Below are positions 9,894 through 22,765 of a stretch of DNA of 64,000 nt, in pieces. The notes beneath the pieces are model-generated. The model worked only from the letters and a program-made list of their open reading frames with translations, was not told the origin of the DNA and did not search any database. Position 1 is the first letter of the stretch. Each line of letters starts with the position of its first letter. The stretch comes from Agapanthus africanus (taxonomy: Eukaryota; Streptophyta; Magnoliopsida; Asparagales; Amaryllidaceae): the NCBI GenBank assembly GCA_030015575.1, contig CM057344.1, forward strand, positions 190,791,044-190,855,043, given 5' to 3'. The position numbers and the translations under genes are program-made.

Positions 9894-12800
9894 CCTAGTT
9901 CATTTATACCAGTTCTGTTTTGGGTATTTCCATGTCTATGGTTGTTCTTGATTTATTACTGTTTTGGGTGCGAATAGTGTAATTGGTATCTGTATTTGCA
10001 TCCGACCCGATCCGCTTACTTGAACCCGTCTTAATTCCTGTTTATGATCGATCCCGGCTATTTATGAGGATCCGTGTACTTTCATGTTGTTCATACTGCA
10101 TACTTGCATTATACCTGGCATCTGCATTTTTTTAATAAGACATTTATAATCAAATAATATATGTTAGAAATATCTAGCATGGCCTGCATCATACCCCAAA
10201 CCCTGTGGTAGCATCCGTACATCGTATTCTTGTCGCGTTCAGTGAAACAGACCCTTTTGGATGGCTACGTGCACGCTACGTGCATCCGTTCTCGCAGGTA
10301 TGCATTTTCATTACCCGGATATCTTGTTTTGATTTTGGTTGACACCTATATTATTCGTATTTTCAAACCATAATTTTAGACCCGACCCGGGCGTGATTTG
10401 GACTATTTTTGCATTAGCCAAAAACTTAAATTTTCTTAATATTATATTCTAATATATATTTAACTGTTAAATATATATTCTATACGATTTACAGGTTTTC
10501 TTTAACAAAAATATATTCTCAAAATATTTATAAAGCCAAACTCACCTCTCTCTCTCTCTTTCTCTTCCTATTTATATATTAATACTTTCCTTTTTAAAAT
10601 TTTTAGTACTCACACCCATATATACTTTAACTCACTGTTTCTCTTTCTCTCTCTCGCCTGCATTCTTTCCCGCCTCGTGCCTCAACTCGAAACCCTACCC
10701 ACTCCTTCGCCTTCACCCTCATCGCTGTGCCTCGCCTCGTCGCCTTCGTCGCCGCCTCACCCTCGAACTCGCCTCATCTCCCTGACCTCACCCTCGCCTT
10801 CCTCCATCTCCCTGCAGCCTAACACCGACAAGAACCCACGTCCCCGTCGCGACCGCCACAACCCATCAACCCCGAACCCGACCTCGCCGTCGATCATCTC
10901 GTCAGCATTATCACCACTTCCTCTTTCACCTCACCTCCTCCTTCATCTCCAACGAAACCCACGACCACTGCAACCATCACCGCACGACCCAACATCATAA
11001 CACTGCACCTCGCCGGAGCTCGCCTCGTCGTCGACCACCTCCTCATCCTCGTGGATACCCTCGTCGACACCTTCTTCCTCTCCTTCCTCTCCTCTTCCGC
11101 CTGCACAACGTATCTTCCCCGTCCCCGGCCGCACAGAACCCAAGCCTGCAACCCTCTGCCCTCGTCGTGTCACCATTTCCAGCACCCTCTCATCGCCTGA
11201 GACCTCGCTGTCACCGGTGCCTCATCTTCTCTGGCACCAAACCCCAGTTCCCTTTCTTTCTTCTCTTCTTCTTCTTCTTCTTCTTCTCTTTTTCTTCTTT
11301 CTTGGTTTCTGTTTTCCGGTGATCGCTGGAGCCGTGCCTTCACCGATGATTCGGGTGACCCAGTGGAGATCCCCAGCCAGTGTGGTCACGTTCTTGCTTT
11401 TCCTGATTCAGTTCTGTACGCCTGTGTGTGCATCGCGACATTTATCGACGTCGGAAGCGGCGTACGCACCCTGTATTGAGATCCGATCAGGCAAGTTTAC
11501 TTTGCTACATGCTATGATACATATTTTGCATCCATATAAATAAAAATATCACATGTTTACTGCATTGTACGTCCATGTTACTGTTTTACTGTTTTCGGAT
11601 AACCTTTCGTATCCGTATTATTATTATATATCTAGTCGCATGCAAGTTTATCTTTCTACATGCTATGTCTATATATTTTCATTATATGAATAAAAATATT
11701 GCATGTTCATTACATTATGCATCCTTGTTATAGTTTACCGTTTTACGACACCCGGTCATATCCGTACTGTATATTACATATTTAATTGCATGCCTGAACC
11801 TGATTGGTTCATGTTACTGCTAGATTAATATACCATACTTGCTAGTATGCATTATACGACTCATGGACTCATTATGTGTTATCACCGATTACTATTCGTG
11901 CATCCGTGCTTTAACCGTGATTCGATATTGGTTACATTTTACTGTTGGGCATCCATTGGATACACTGTACACCACCTGACATGAACTGATACACCACTGC
12001 TTGACTTGATACCTGATCCTGTTACAAATGCCGACAACCCTGGCTTGTTGTCCCGATGGACGTTACTGTTGTCTGTATAGACAAAACCTGTACCTGCTTG
12101 ATCCTGTGTTGGCATTAGATATCGATTGGCAATACCTGACTTGAACACATAACCTTGGGGGTAAGGGGAAATCAAGAATGTAACCGAACGTAACTCAAAG
12201 GTCTATTATATTGTTTGCCATTTTTCCGGGCGTTACGGAATATATTGTTTGCCGTTTTTCCGGGCGTTACGGAATATTCCTGTTACCGTGGTCCCGTGGG
12301 GAATGAACGGGGTATAGACCGATGGGTTACGATGAGGATTACATTAATTGATTTCGAAGACTTTAGAATAAATAACCCTATAGTATAGTTTAGATTACTC
12401 ACTGCACTTCACCTGCACGTATACACTTCACTGTTGCATATCCATGTTTACTGGTTATATTCATGTCATTGTTTGTATTCATGCCTGCATATCTCGTGTA
12501 TCCTGTTCATTTATTACTGTTGATATTATGACGCACTGACGTCCGGGTTTTGCATGGCCCAGATCCTCTATCTCTTTCGCAGGCTGATCAGGAGTATTTT
12601 CGCCGTCAGGCCGAGCAGTGAGGATCCTGTTAGTATTTAGTTTAGTTTAGTTTTATTTTCGTACTTTCATTTCCTGATGTGAGCCCGTATTTGGGACGAA
12701 CTTTCCAGATGATATTGTTTATTGGATTTATTGCTTCCACATATTATTTCTTGACTCGTTTATTCTGGCATATGGACATGTACTAGATAGTTTATTTTTA

Positions 12801-12928
12801 TTTTATTGTTCTTGATATTTTATAGACAGCCGTAATGTAACTGTAGAGGGATATTTCCTAGCCACAGGTAGCATGGTTGGTTCTGTCACGTGCCGATCTT
12901 AGCGCACTCTGGGAAGCGGGGCGTGACA
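9894..12928 (+). mobile_element. Tekay-like gypsy LTR, first copy
   Basis: This region aligns along its length with the LTR at 18880-21920 and ends with the same GGGGCGTGACA. About eight terminal bases (TGTAACAC in the other copy) are missing, so the left edge is a recombination junction and not a clean insertion. It contains a CT-rich block near 10545-10660, a C-rich stretch (10677-11200) giving spurious Pro/Ser-rich frames, and a TTC microsatellite near 11262-11305. No gene is supported within it. Confidence 0.9.
11262..11305 (+). repeat. TTC/CTT microsatellite in gypsy LTR
   Basis: An imperfect TTC repeat, also present with slightly different length at about 20251-20302 in the second LTR. 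Length change at this microsatellite is part of the divergence between the two LTR copies. Confidence 0.9.
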
Positions 12929-12937
12929 GGGTTTGTT

Positions 12938-12949
12938 TGGTATCAGAGC
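12938..12949 (+). other. Primer binding site, first gypsy internal region
   Basis: TGGTATCAGAGC (initiator tRNA-Met complement) lies nine bases after the LTR end at 12928. The same site follows the second LTR at 21930-21941. Confidence 0.92.
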
Positions 12950-12984
12950 CATAGGATTTAGGTTAATCGGGTTTGATTGTTTTA

Positions 12985-15040
12985 TGTAGGGTTTCCTTAA
13001 CTCCTCGTATAGGGTTTGGAAGCATCACACATGCCATAACTTTAATTTTATAAGGTGCTAAGTAAACTTAACTAGGAATCAAACTAGAATTATAGAGTAA
13101 CTAGTAATAGTATCACATAAAAAGATTATCTATCACTAAGTGGAGAGACTACAACCTTTGTAGACCTCCTAGGGTGACTCCTTGGATCTCCTTTGGTTTG
13201 GAACGGTTCGCTAGATCACTTTCAAGTCCACAACGATCCACCCGAAGTCCTTTGCTCAAAGCTTGTTGCTTCACTCGATCTATGAAATCCTTGTAGCAAA
13301 CACCCTACACAAAGTAGCAAGTGGTGTGTAGGATGATGGAGTGGTTTAGATTCTCACTTAAAACCCTTTCTTTCTTTTTATCTCACTCAATTTAGAACTC
13401 AAGAGAGAGCTAGAGAGAGGAAGAAGAAGATGTCTTGATATTTTTCTTTTTGGATGAATAATAATGTAAAATGAAAATGAGAGAGAGATAAATATCATAA
13501 TAAAAACCATGGTTAATAATAATATCTAGATATGTCATGATGAGTTAAAGAGCAAAGGAAAATAACCATGGTTAAGTCAAAGGTCAACCATAGAAATGTG
13601 TAGAAACAATGAGTCATTTGTGAAGAAATAAGTCATTATTTATTTTCCTTTATCTTTAACTTAATACAAAATATCCATATATATAATTGTGAACCATGTG
13701 AGTCTTATATCGCCATCTACGATGTATCATCAACCATGATACAAATGCATGCATGTATGTGTGTATGCACATCAACATGTACATATACATGCATGCATCC
13801 ATCAAAAGAAAAGGGTTTAAATAAATGAAATAAAAGTCAATATTAAATCAACACTTGATTTAATAAACCGGTCATATCTCATACGACCCGACTAATATAA
13901 AACGCCCGATTAAAATACGGTATCAAATACTCGCATTTAATCGAGCTTCCGCACATATTTAATATGCGCACCACTTCGTTTTACCTGAGTCAGGAAACTT
14001 CTATGTCGGACTCTAAGACTCGTCAATACGCCAGTAGTAGGTGATGATCATATCAAACATCTACAAGCCGCAAGCGGTCAGCTAAACGTAACGGCCACCC
14101 GGGTATTGAGCGATCAGAAGAAGAACAAGCGAACCTGTCAAAACTCCCATCAATCCAACTGGTAACACTTACTGTACAGTCCGGTCTCTTCATCAGATAT
14201 GCTGCATATTGAGTCTAGGGATGGAATCGTTGTCCCCAATAACTCAATAAGTCATGCCGGTATATGGTCTACAACAGATCGAGAAACTACTGATAACACT
14301 TATCAGTAATATCTCAGCAGCCCTGGCCAGGGACTTCCTGTTATAGCCAATCGTGCACAGCACAGCATCAACCCCCAATACCGGGAGAGACGAAACCCCT
14401 CCTATCGCTTATTGCCTCCATATGCCTCGGGACTGTACCCAAAATCCACCTGTTTGTACAACTCAATAGAGCCGTAGTAGGGTGGAGATCAAAGTACAGT
14501 GGGAGGACACACAAGACTCTATGGCGATCTCGGGTCTACAGACTAACCTGTACTAGTGTCACCTGAGAACTTCTATCCGATGTATGATATAATACCACAT
14601 AGGAGTTCTCGGTGAGTCCGTTCAGTATACTCAGTCTCACTGAGCACCCGTATACAATCTTTGGTGTCAACACACCAGACGGATATGGGATCATCCATCG
14701 CCCATCATATGGAACAAGAACAGTATACGCTAGTCTACATTGGAATATCGATGCCCTGTCTCGATATTCCTACGACTAGGAACATTTCAAGGATATGCTT
14801 ATAAACTATAGGTGTCCCACTAGTATGATCCACATCATAATCCCAGTAGTCAAGCCAATATCCTTAGGGCTTTATCAACATGTACCAAATGAATATAAAC
14901 ATGATCAAGTGAACATATGATAAAGTGAAACCAGATAGCATACTATCATGTTGAGCAAGACTGTCCTCTGAATATATATATATACACATCAGTACATACA
15001 CTATCTCATAATTGCCTCTAGGGCATACATATATCCAACA
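12985..15040 (-). mobile_element. Copia-I solo LTR (reverse), TSD TTTTA
   Basis: A 2,056-bp sequence with TG at 12985 and CCAACA at 15040 is flanked by the direct repeat TTTTA at 12980-12984 and 15041-15045. It is homologous to the LTRs at 7821-9893 and 31040-33138. The second gypsy internal copy gives the empty site (GATTCTTTTATAG at about 21967-21979), confirming the insertion. There is no internal sequence or second LTR, so it is a solo LTR left by recombination within an element. Confidence 0.95.
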
Positions 15041-15354
15041 TTTTATAGTTAGGAATTGGACCCAATACACGAATCAGAAAACCCGTAATTATGAACATAT
15101 CCTGCCACTTTACTATCTTGCCATTCTTGAATTTTATTTCTCTTGACCATTTATCTTGACGAGATGAATGACTTTTCATCTCAACCTGGAATCCTCCTGA
15201 TTCTTCATTGTTTCTCCCGTCCTATTCCTTTGATTCTGATAGTAGGATTTGGGCGACTTGAATGGAGTTATGTGATTGTAACTATGAACCGCTGCATGGT
15301 TACAATGCAGTACTCTATTTAAGTAACTTTGAGTCCTAGTCTTGATTCACTTCT

Positions 15355-15990
15355 TTGATTTATGGCCGTGATATTATCTTGCTTCTCTCGGTTTCCTTGC
15401 TTACCGGTTTATATTTTATCGCAAGCTTGAATCCTGTTTACTGTGCTTATCTTCTTCAGTGTTTGGCATCAGATGAAGTCGTTTTCGGTATCCTACTTGT
15501 TCATGATTTTCCCGAATTAGCATTATTCGATTCTGGTGCATCCCATTGTTTTATGTCGTCTAAGTTTATTGTTGCACATTCGATTTCTTGCACGACCCTG
15601 TCTTGTCGTTGGGACATACATATTGGGAATGAGAAGATCATATCTAGTAGCGAGTGCAAGGATTGTTCTGTTGTTATTTGCGGACGTGAGTTATTCGCGG
15701 ATTTCTTGGTGATCGATACTGGCAGCTATGATGTTGTCTTGGGAATGGATTTTCTCGGCACTTTCCACGCTCACATTGATTGTAGGGCAAAGAAAGTGAT
15801 TTTCCAGATTTCCGGACATCCGGAGTTTGTTTTTACTGGAGGCAGCAGTTCTATCGGGCCAGTCGAGCTTAGGACTAGGCCGACAAATACCGTTCTTTCA
15901 TCGATGGAAGTTGAAAAGGAGGAAGCGCCAGCTGTAGTTCGAGAGTTCATGGACGTATTCGAGGACATCTCGGGTTTACTGCTAAAATGA
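15355..15990 (+). pseudogene. Gypsy aspartic protease (pol N-terminal part)
   Basis: Around residue 60 the translation shows ALFDSGASHCFMSSKF, the Ty3/gypsy retropepsin active site (DSGA), and later VLGMDFLG, the family C-terminal signature (VLGMDWL). It would process the Gag-Pol polyprotein. The frame opens without a plausible ATG. Only about 370 bases of element sequence separate it from the PBS once the solo LTR is removed, so the whole gag region (normally over 300 codons) is missing. The TGA at 15988 interrupts the frame, which continues directly into reverse transcriptase. Confidence 0.9.
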
Positions 15991-17292
15991 GATGTGGAGT
16001 TCGCGATCGATCTCGTTCCTGGTGCAATGCCAATTTCAAGGGTGTACTATCCGATGCCACCAGTGGAGTTAGAAGAAGTAAGGAAGCAGGTTACCGAATT
16101 GCTAGAGAAGGGTTGGATTCGCAGCAGCAATTTACCCTGGGGAGCTCCAGTTCTTCTAGTCAAGAAGAAAGATGGAACAATGAGGATGTGTATCGTTTAT
16201 TGAGAATTAAACCGGGTGACTATTAAGGACAAGTACCCGACCCCTCACATTGGCGATTTATTCGAGCAGATTAGTGGCGCGAGGGTATTCTCAAAGCTGG
16301 ATTTGCGATCCGGATATCATTAAGTTCGAGTTAAATCAGAGGATATCTGCAAGACTGCGTTCCGAACTCGATATGGACATTACGAGTATTTAGTGATGCC
16401 ATTCGGAGTCACGAATGCATCGGAGATATTTATGGACTTGATGAACCGAATCTTTTCACCGTTCTTCGACCAGTTTATAGTGGTGTTCATTGATGATATT
16501 CTGGTCTACTTGAGGAGCCTAGAAGAGCATGCAGAACACTTGAAGATCGCACTACAAACGTTGAGGCAGGAAAGATTATATGCAAAGATGAGTAAGTGCG
16601 AGTTTTGGCTTGAAGAAGTGAAGTTTTTGGGGCACGTCGTATCCGGAGATGGAATCGCTGTTGTTCCTGAAAAGATTGCAGCAGTTCAAGATTGGCCGAT
16701 TCCGAATAATGTAGCGGAGATCAGAAGTTTTCTTGGACCTGCTGGATATTATAGAAGGTTCTTGGAGAATTTTGCTCGATTGGCTGAGCCTTTAACCTAG
16801 CTTACGCGGAAGGAGGTACCGTTCATATGGACGGATAGTTGTGCGTCATCTTTTGAGGCGTTGAATCAAAGGTTGATAACCGCTCCTATTTTGACTGTAC
16901 CAGACGGTTCCGGAGGATTGGTGATTCACAGCGACGCATCTGGGAAAGGTTTGGGATGTGTTTTGATGCAGCATGGGAAAGTTATAGCCTATGCATCGAG
17001 ACAGTTGAAGACCCATGAGAATAATTACCCAACTCATGATTTGGATCTAGCAGCTGTGATTTTTGCTTTGAAGATTTGGACACACTACTTATTGGGCGAA
17101 AGGGTCGAAGTATTCACCGATCACAAAAGCCTAAAGTATGTGTTCACGCAGAAAGAGCTTAACATGAGGCAGCGTAGATGGTTGGAGCTGATGGCTGACT
17201 ATGATCTTGATCTCAAGTACCATCCTGGGAAAGTTAATGTAGTACCGGATGCGCTTAGTCGGTTGCCAGGAATTCGGATGTTGACTGCATAG
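15991..17292 (+). pseudogene. Gypsy reverse transcriptase and RNase H, interrupted by stops
   Basis: Same frame as the protease. RT blocks in order: [19 protein letters not shown], then [19 protein letters not shown], and the active site VFIDDILVY (the family YVDD as FIDD, an accepted gypsy form). RNase H follows with [16 protein letters not shown], and [11 protein letters not shown]. The family catalytic Glu in HDLELAA is Asp here (HDLDLAA). Stops lie at 16201 (TGA), 16321 (TAA), 16798 (TAG) and 17290 (TAG). No frameshift was found: removal of stops alone would explain all breaks. The sequence agrees best with the Tekay/Del chromovirus clade. Confidence 0.93.
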
Positions 17293-18810
17293 AATGAGCT
17301 TATCGAAGATTTTCGGAGATTTGAGGTTGAGATCGTGTTACCGCATGCTTCAGGACAGTTGATGCAGCTACAAGTACAGTCATCGTTGATCGAGAGTATT
17401 AAAGCAGCGCAATCACAAGATCCAAGGTTGCAGAGGTTTCGAGGACAGGTTAAAGCGGGACTTCGAATGGACTTGTTGATTCATGAAGATGGTTTGTTGC
17501 GATATGGTAGCCGTTTGTGTGTGCCAAAGGGAGATATTCGCGAAGAAGTTATGAAGGAGGCGCACAGTTCCACATATTCCGTACATCCAGGGGGCACAAA
17601 GATGTTCCGTGATCTACAACAGCATTTCTGGTGGGAAGGCATGAAAAGAGAGATTGCCTGCTTTATAGCGAAGTGCTTGGTGTGTCAGCAAGTTAAGGCT
17701 GAACATCAAAGGGTAGCTGGTTTATTGCAACCACTTTCGATTCCTCAATGGAAGTGGGAACATATAACCATGGATTTCGCAACAACTTTACCATGAAGTC
17801 CAAAGGGCAACAATGCAATTTGGGTGATTGTTGATCGATTGACTAAGGCAGCTCATTTCATACCATTTCAAGTTGGTCAGTCAACAGAAGCGTTAGCAGA
17901 ACGGTACATGTAGGGGATTGTGAGATTGCATGGAGTACCTGTGAACATCGTTTCCGATCGTGATATCCGATTCTTACCGCATTTTTGGAGGAGTCTACAG
18001 GAAAGTTTGGGGACGCGATTGAAGTTTAGCACTGCTTATCATCCCCAGACAGATGGCCAGTCGGAGAGAACGATCCAAACTCTTGAAGACATGTTGAGAT
18101 CTTGCATGTTAGACTTCAAGGGTTCGTGGGAGGATCATCTACACTTGGTGGAGTTTTCGTACAATAACAGCTTACAGGCGACTATTCAGATGGCTCCATA
18201 CGAAGCGTTATATGGTCGCAAGTTTCGCTCACCCAATTTTTGGGACGATGTTGGAGAACGGAGATTTTTGGGACCGGATTTGACCGTGCAAACCGTGGAG
18301 AAAGTTAATACTATCCGGAATCAGATGAAGGTAGCACAAGATCGGCAGAAGAGTTGGGCCGATACATCAAGAAGACCTTTAGAGTTCGTTGTTGGTGATT
18401 TTGTATTCTTGAAGATATCACCGACTAGAGGAGTGATTCGTTTTGGGAGTCGAGGCAAGCTTAGTCCTCGGTTCGTGGGGCCTTTCGATATTTTTGAGCG
18501 TGTTGGAGAAGTGGCTTATCGATTGGCTTTACCACCATCTTTGGCGAGTTTTCATGACGTGTTTCATATATCTTAACTCCGTAAGTACGTTCGAGATGAG
18601 ACACACGTGCTAGATCATTCGGAGCTGACTGTAAGAGAGGATTTGACCTATGAGGAACGACTGACATCAATTGTGGATCGAAGAGAAAAGGTCCTCAAGA
18701 ACAAGGTTATCCCTCTCGTACATGTTTCATAGGAGAATTGCTCGCATGGAGAATCGACTTGGGAACAAGAAGACGAGATTCGATAGAAGTTTCCACACCT
18801 CTTTTCCTAG
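17293..18810 (+). pseudogene. Gypsy integrase with chromodomain-like tail, interrupted by stops
   Basis: Continues in the same frame. The N-terminal HHCC zinc finger is visible (EAHSS...VHPGG...CLVCQQVK), followed by the three catalytic acidic positions: [14 protein letters not shown] and DGQSERTIQ. The GPF/Y-type module ([13 protein letters not shown]) follows, and then a tail of KNKVIPLVHV and STWEQEDEIR, which resembles the short chromodomain of Tekay/Del integrases that guides insertion to chromatin. Stops: 17794 (TGA), 17911 (TAG), 18574 (TAA), 18730 (TAG) and 18784 (TAG). The natural end is probably the TAG at 18808. There is no frameshift. Confidence 0.93.
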
Positions 18811-18831
18811 ATTCATGCTTATTTTTCTTTT

Positions 18832-18879
18832 CGTGTTCCGGGAATTTCGAGGACGAAATTCTTTTGTAGTTGGGTATAA
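18832..18879 (+). other. Gypsy 3' end motif with degraded polypurine tract
   Basis: GAATTTCGAGGACGAAATTC at about 18840-18862 is the motif usually found before the polypurine tract in Tekay-like elements (GGGGACGAAAT...TTTAAGGGGGG). The purine run itself is replaced by GTAGTTGGGTATAA, so plus-strand priming would be weak. The LARD has the intact counterpart at 54306-54338. Confidence 0.6.
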
Positions 18880-21800
18880 TGTAACACCCTAATTCATTTA
18901 TATCAGTTCTGTTTTGGGTATTTCCTTGTCTATGTTTGTTCTTGATTTATTACTGTTTTGGGTGCGAATAGTGTAATTGGTATCTGTGTTTACATCCGAC
19001 CCGATCCGCTTGCTTGAAACCCGTCTTAATTCCTGTTTATGATCAATCCCGGCTAGTTATGAGGATCAATGCACTTTCATATTGTTTATACTGCATAATT
19101 GCATTATACCTGGCATCTGCATTTTTTTTAATAAAACATTTATAATCAAATAATATATGCTTAAAATATCTAGCATGGCCGGCATCATACCCCAAACCCT
19201 GTGGTAGCATCCGTACATCATGTTCTTGTCCCGTTCAGTGAAACGGACCCGTTTGGATAGCTACGTGCACGCTACATGCATCCGTTCTTGGGGGTATGCA
19301 TTTTCGTTACCCGGATATCCTATTTTGGTTTTGGTTGACACGTATATTATCCGTATTTTTAAACCATAGTTTTAGACCCGACCCGGCCATGTTTTGGACT
19401 ATTTTTGGATTAGCCAAACACTCAAATTTTCTTAATATTATATTTAACTGTTAAATATATATTCCATACGATTTACAGGTTTTCTTTAACAAAAATATAT
19501 TCTCAAAATATTTATAAAACCAAACTCACCTCTCTCTCTCTCTTTCTCTTCCTATTTATATATTAATACTTTCCTTTTTAAAATTTTTAGTATTCACACC
19601 CATATATACATTAACTCACTATTTCTCTTTCTCTTTCTCTCTCTCTCTCGCCTGCATTCTTTCCCGCCTCGTGCCTCAACTCGAAACCCAACCCACTCCT
19701 TCGCCTTCGCCCTCATCGCCGCCTCGCCTCGTCGCCTTCGCCGCCGCCTCGCCTCGTCGCCTTCGCCGCCGCCTTATCTCCCTGACCTTACCCTCGCCTT
19801 CCTCCATATCCCTGCAACCTAACCCCGACAAGAACCCACGTCCCCGTAGCGACCGCCATAACCCATCAACCCCGAACCCGACCATGCCGTCGATCATCTC
19901 GTCGGCATCATCACCACTTCCTCTTTCACCTCACCTCCTCCTTCATCTCCAACGAAACCCATGACCACTGCAACCATCACCGCACGACCCAACATCATAA
20001 CCCTTCACCTCGCCGGAGCTCGCCTCGTCGTCGACCACCTCCTCATCCTCGTGGCTACCCTCGTCGACACCTTCTTCCTCTCCTCCTCCGCCTGCACAAC
20101 GTATCTTCCCCGTCCCCGGACGCATAGAACCCATGCCTGCAACCCTCTGCCATCGTCGTGTCACCGTTTCCAGCACCCCCTCATCGCCTGAGATCTCGCT
20201 GTCACCGGTGCCTCATCGTCTCTGACACCAAACCCCAGTTCCCTTTCTTTCTTCTCTTCTTCTTCTTCTTCTTCTTCTTCTCTTTTTCTTCTTTCTTGGT
20301 TTCTGTTTTCCAGTGATCGCCGGAGCCGTGCCGTCGCCGACGATCCGGGTGATCCAGTGGACATCCTTAGCCAGTGTGGTCATGTTCTTGCTTTGCCTAA
20401 TTCAGTTCTGTACGCCTGTGTGTGCATCACGACATTTATCGACATCGGACGCGGCGTACGCACCCCATATTGAGATCCGACCAGGCAACTTTACCTTGCT
20501 ACATGCTATGATACATATTTGGATCCATATGAATAAAAATATCACATGTTTACTGCATTGTACGTCCATGTTACTGTTTTACTGTTTTCGAATAGCCGAT
20601 CATATCTGTATTATTATTACATATCTAGTCGCATGCAAGTTTATCTTTGTACATGCTATGTCTATATATTTTCATTATATGAATAAAAATATTGCATGTT
20701 CATTACATTATGCATCCCTGTTATAGTTTACCGTTTTACGACTCCCGGTCATATCCATACAGTATATTACATATTTAATTGCATGCCTGAACCTGATTGC
20801 TTCATGTTACTGCTAGATTCATATACCATACTTGCTAGTATGCATTATACAACTCATGGACTCATTATATGTTATCACTGATTACTATTCTTGCATCCGT
20901 TCTTTTACCGTGATTCGATACTGGTTACATTTTACTGTTGGGCATCCATTGGATACACTGTACACCACCTGACATGACCTGATACACCACTGCTTGACTT
21001 GATACTTGATCCTGTTACTAATGCCGACAACCCTGAATTGTTGTCCCGATGGACGTTACTGTTGTCTGTATAGACAAAACCTGTACCTTCTTGATCCTGT
21101 GTTGGCATTAGATATCGATTGGCAATACCTGACTTGAACACATAACCTTGGGGATAAGGGGAAATTAAGAATGCAACCGAACGTAACTCAAAGGGCTATT
21201 ATATTGTTTGCCGTTTTCCGGGCGTTACGGATAATATTGTTTGCCGTTTTTCCGAACGTTACGGAATAATCCTGTTTCTGTGGTCCCATTGGGAATGAAC
21301 GGGGCATAGACCGATGGGTTACAATGAGGATTACATTAATTGATTTCAAAGACTTTAGAATAGATAACCCAGTAGTATAGTTTAGATTACTCACTACACT
21401 TCACATGCACGTATAAACTTCACTGTTGCATATCCATGTTTACTGGTTATATTCATGTCATCGTTTATATTCATGCCTGCATATCTCGTGTATCCTGTTC
21501 ATTTATTATTGTTGATATTATGACGCACTGACGTCTGGGTTATGCATGGCCCAGATCCTCTGTCTCTTTTGCAGGCTGATCAGGAGTATTTTTGCCGTCA
21601 GGCCGAGCATTGAGGATCCTGTTAGTATCTAGTTTAGTTTAGTTTTATTTCGGTACTTTCATTTCCTGATGTGAGCCCGTATTTGGAACGTAATTTCCAG
21701 ATGTTATTGTTTATTGGATTTATTGCTTCCGCATATTATTTCTTGACTCATTTATTCTAGCATATGGACATGTACTAGATAGTTTATTTTTATTTTATTG

Positions 21801-21920
21801 TTCTTGATATCTTATAGACAGCCGTAATGTGACTGTGGAGAGATGTTTCCTAGCTACAGGTAGCATGGTTGGCTCTATCACGTGCCAATCTTAGCGCACT
21901 CTGGGAAGCGGGGCGTGACA
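18880..21920 (+). mobile_element. Tekay-like gypsy LTR, second copy (shared LTR)
   Basis: A 3,041-bp LTR starting TGTAACACCC and ending GGGGCGTGACA. It acts both as the 3' LTR of the internal region to its left and, by position, as the 5' LTR of the partial internal region on its right (PBS at 21930). It holds the same CT-rich and TTC blocks as the first copy. The Pro/Ser-rich and cysteine-containing frames inside it match frames in the first LTR only because the LTRs are homologous. Confidence 0.95.
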
Positions 21921-22740
21921 GGGTTTGTTTGGTATCAGAGCCATAGGATTTAGGTTAATCGGGTTTGATTCTTTTATAGTTTTGTATTGGATCGAATACA
22001 CGAATCAGAAAACCCGTAATTATGAACATGTCCTGCCACTTTACTATCTTGCCATTCTTGAATCTTATTTCTTTTGACCCCTTATCTTGACGAGATGAAT
22101 GACTTTGCATCTCAACCTGGAATCCTCCTGATTCTTCATTGTTTCTCCCGTCCTATTCCTTTGATTCTGATAGTAGGATTTGGGCGACTTGAACGGAGTT
22201 ATGTGATTGTAACTATGAACTGTAGCATGGTTACAATGCGGTATACTATTTAAGTAACTTTGAGTCTTAGTCTTGATTCACTTCCTTGATTTATGGCCGT
22301 GCTATTATCTTACTTCTCTCGGTTTTCTTGCTTACCAGTTTATGTTTTATCGCAAGCTTGAATCCTGTTTACCATGCTTATCTTCTTCAGTGTTTGGCGT
22401 CAGATGAAGTCGTTTTCGGTATCCTATTTGTTCATGATTTTCCCGCATTAGCATTGTTCGATTCTGGTGCATCCCATTGTTTTATGTCGTCTAAGTTTAT
22501 TGTTGAACATTCGATTTCTTGCATGACCCTGTCTTGTTGTTGGGACATACACATTGGGAACCGGAAGATCATATCTAGTAGAGAGTGCAAGGATTGTTCT
22601 ATTGTTATTTGCGGACGTGAGTTATTCACGGATTTCTTGGTGATCGATACTGGCAGCTATGATTTTGTCTTGGGAATGGATTTTCTCGGAATTTTCCACG
22701 CTCACTTTGATTGTAGGGCAAAGAAAGTGATTTTCCAGAT
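21921..22740 (+). mobile_element. Second, truncated gypsy internal region
   Basis: This repeats the start of the internal region: PBS TGGTATCAGAGC at 21930-21941, the same gag-less spacer, and the protease start. It lacks the solo LTR present in the first copy. It ends inside the protease at about 22740, where TTCC-type microhomology joins it to copia sequence. The order LTR-internal-LTR-internal marks a recombination-derived tandem. Confidence 0.92.
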
Positions 22741-22765
22741 TCCCAGTTTTGGAAAAATTGAATAG
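22286..22765 (+). pseudogene. Truncated gypsy protease, second copy
   Basis: The translation repeats the first protease (ALFDSGASHCFMSS, VLGMDFLG) with scattered differences and has no internal stop up to about 22740. Its last residues (after VIFQIP) come from fused copia sequence and end at TAG 22763-22765. It has no RT or integrase behind it and cannot form a working polyprotein. Confidence 0.88.

Noticed and set aside
10677..11000. Pro/Ser-rich frames in the gypsy LTRs (also 19671-19964)
   Set aside because: Low-complexity CT/CCT-rich LTR DNA; frames differ in length between the two LTRs and match no family.
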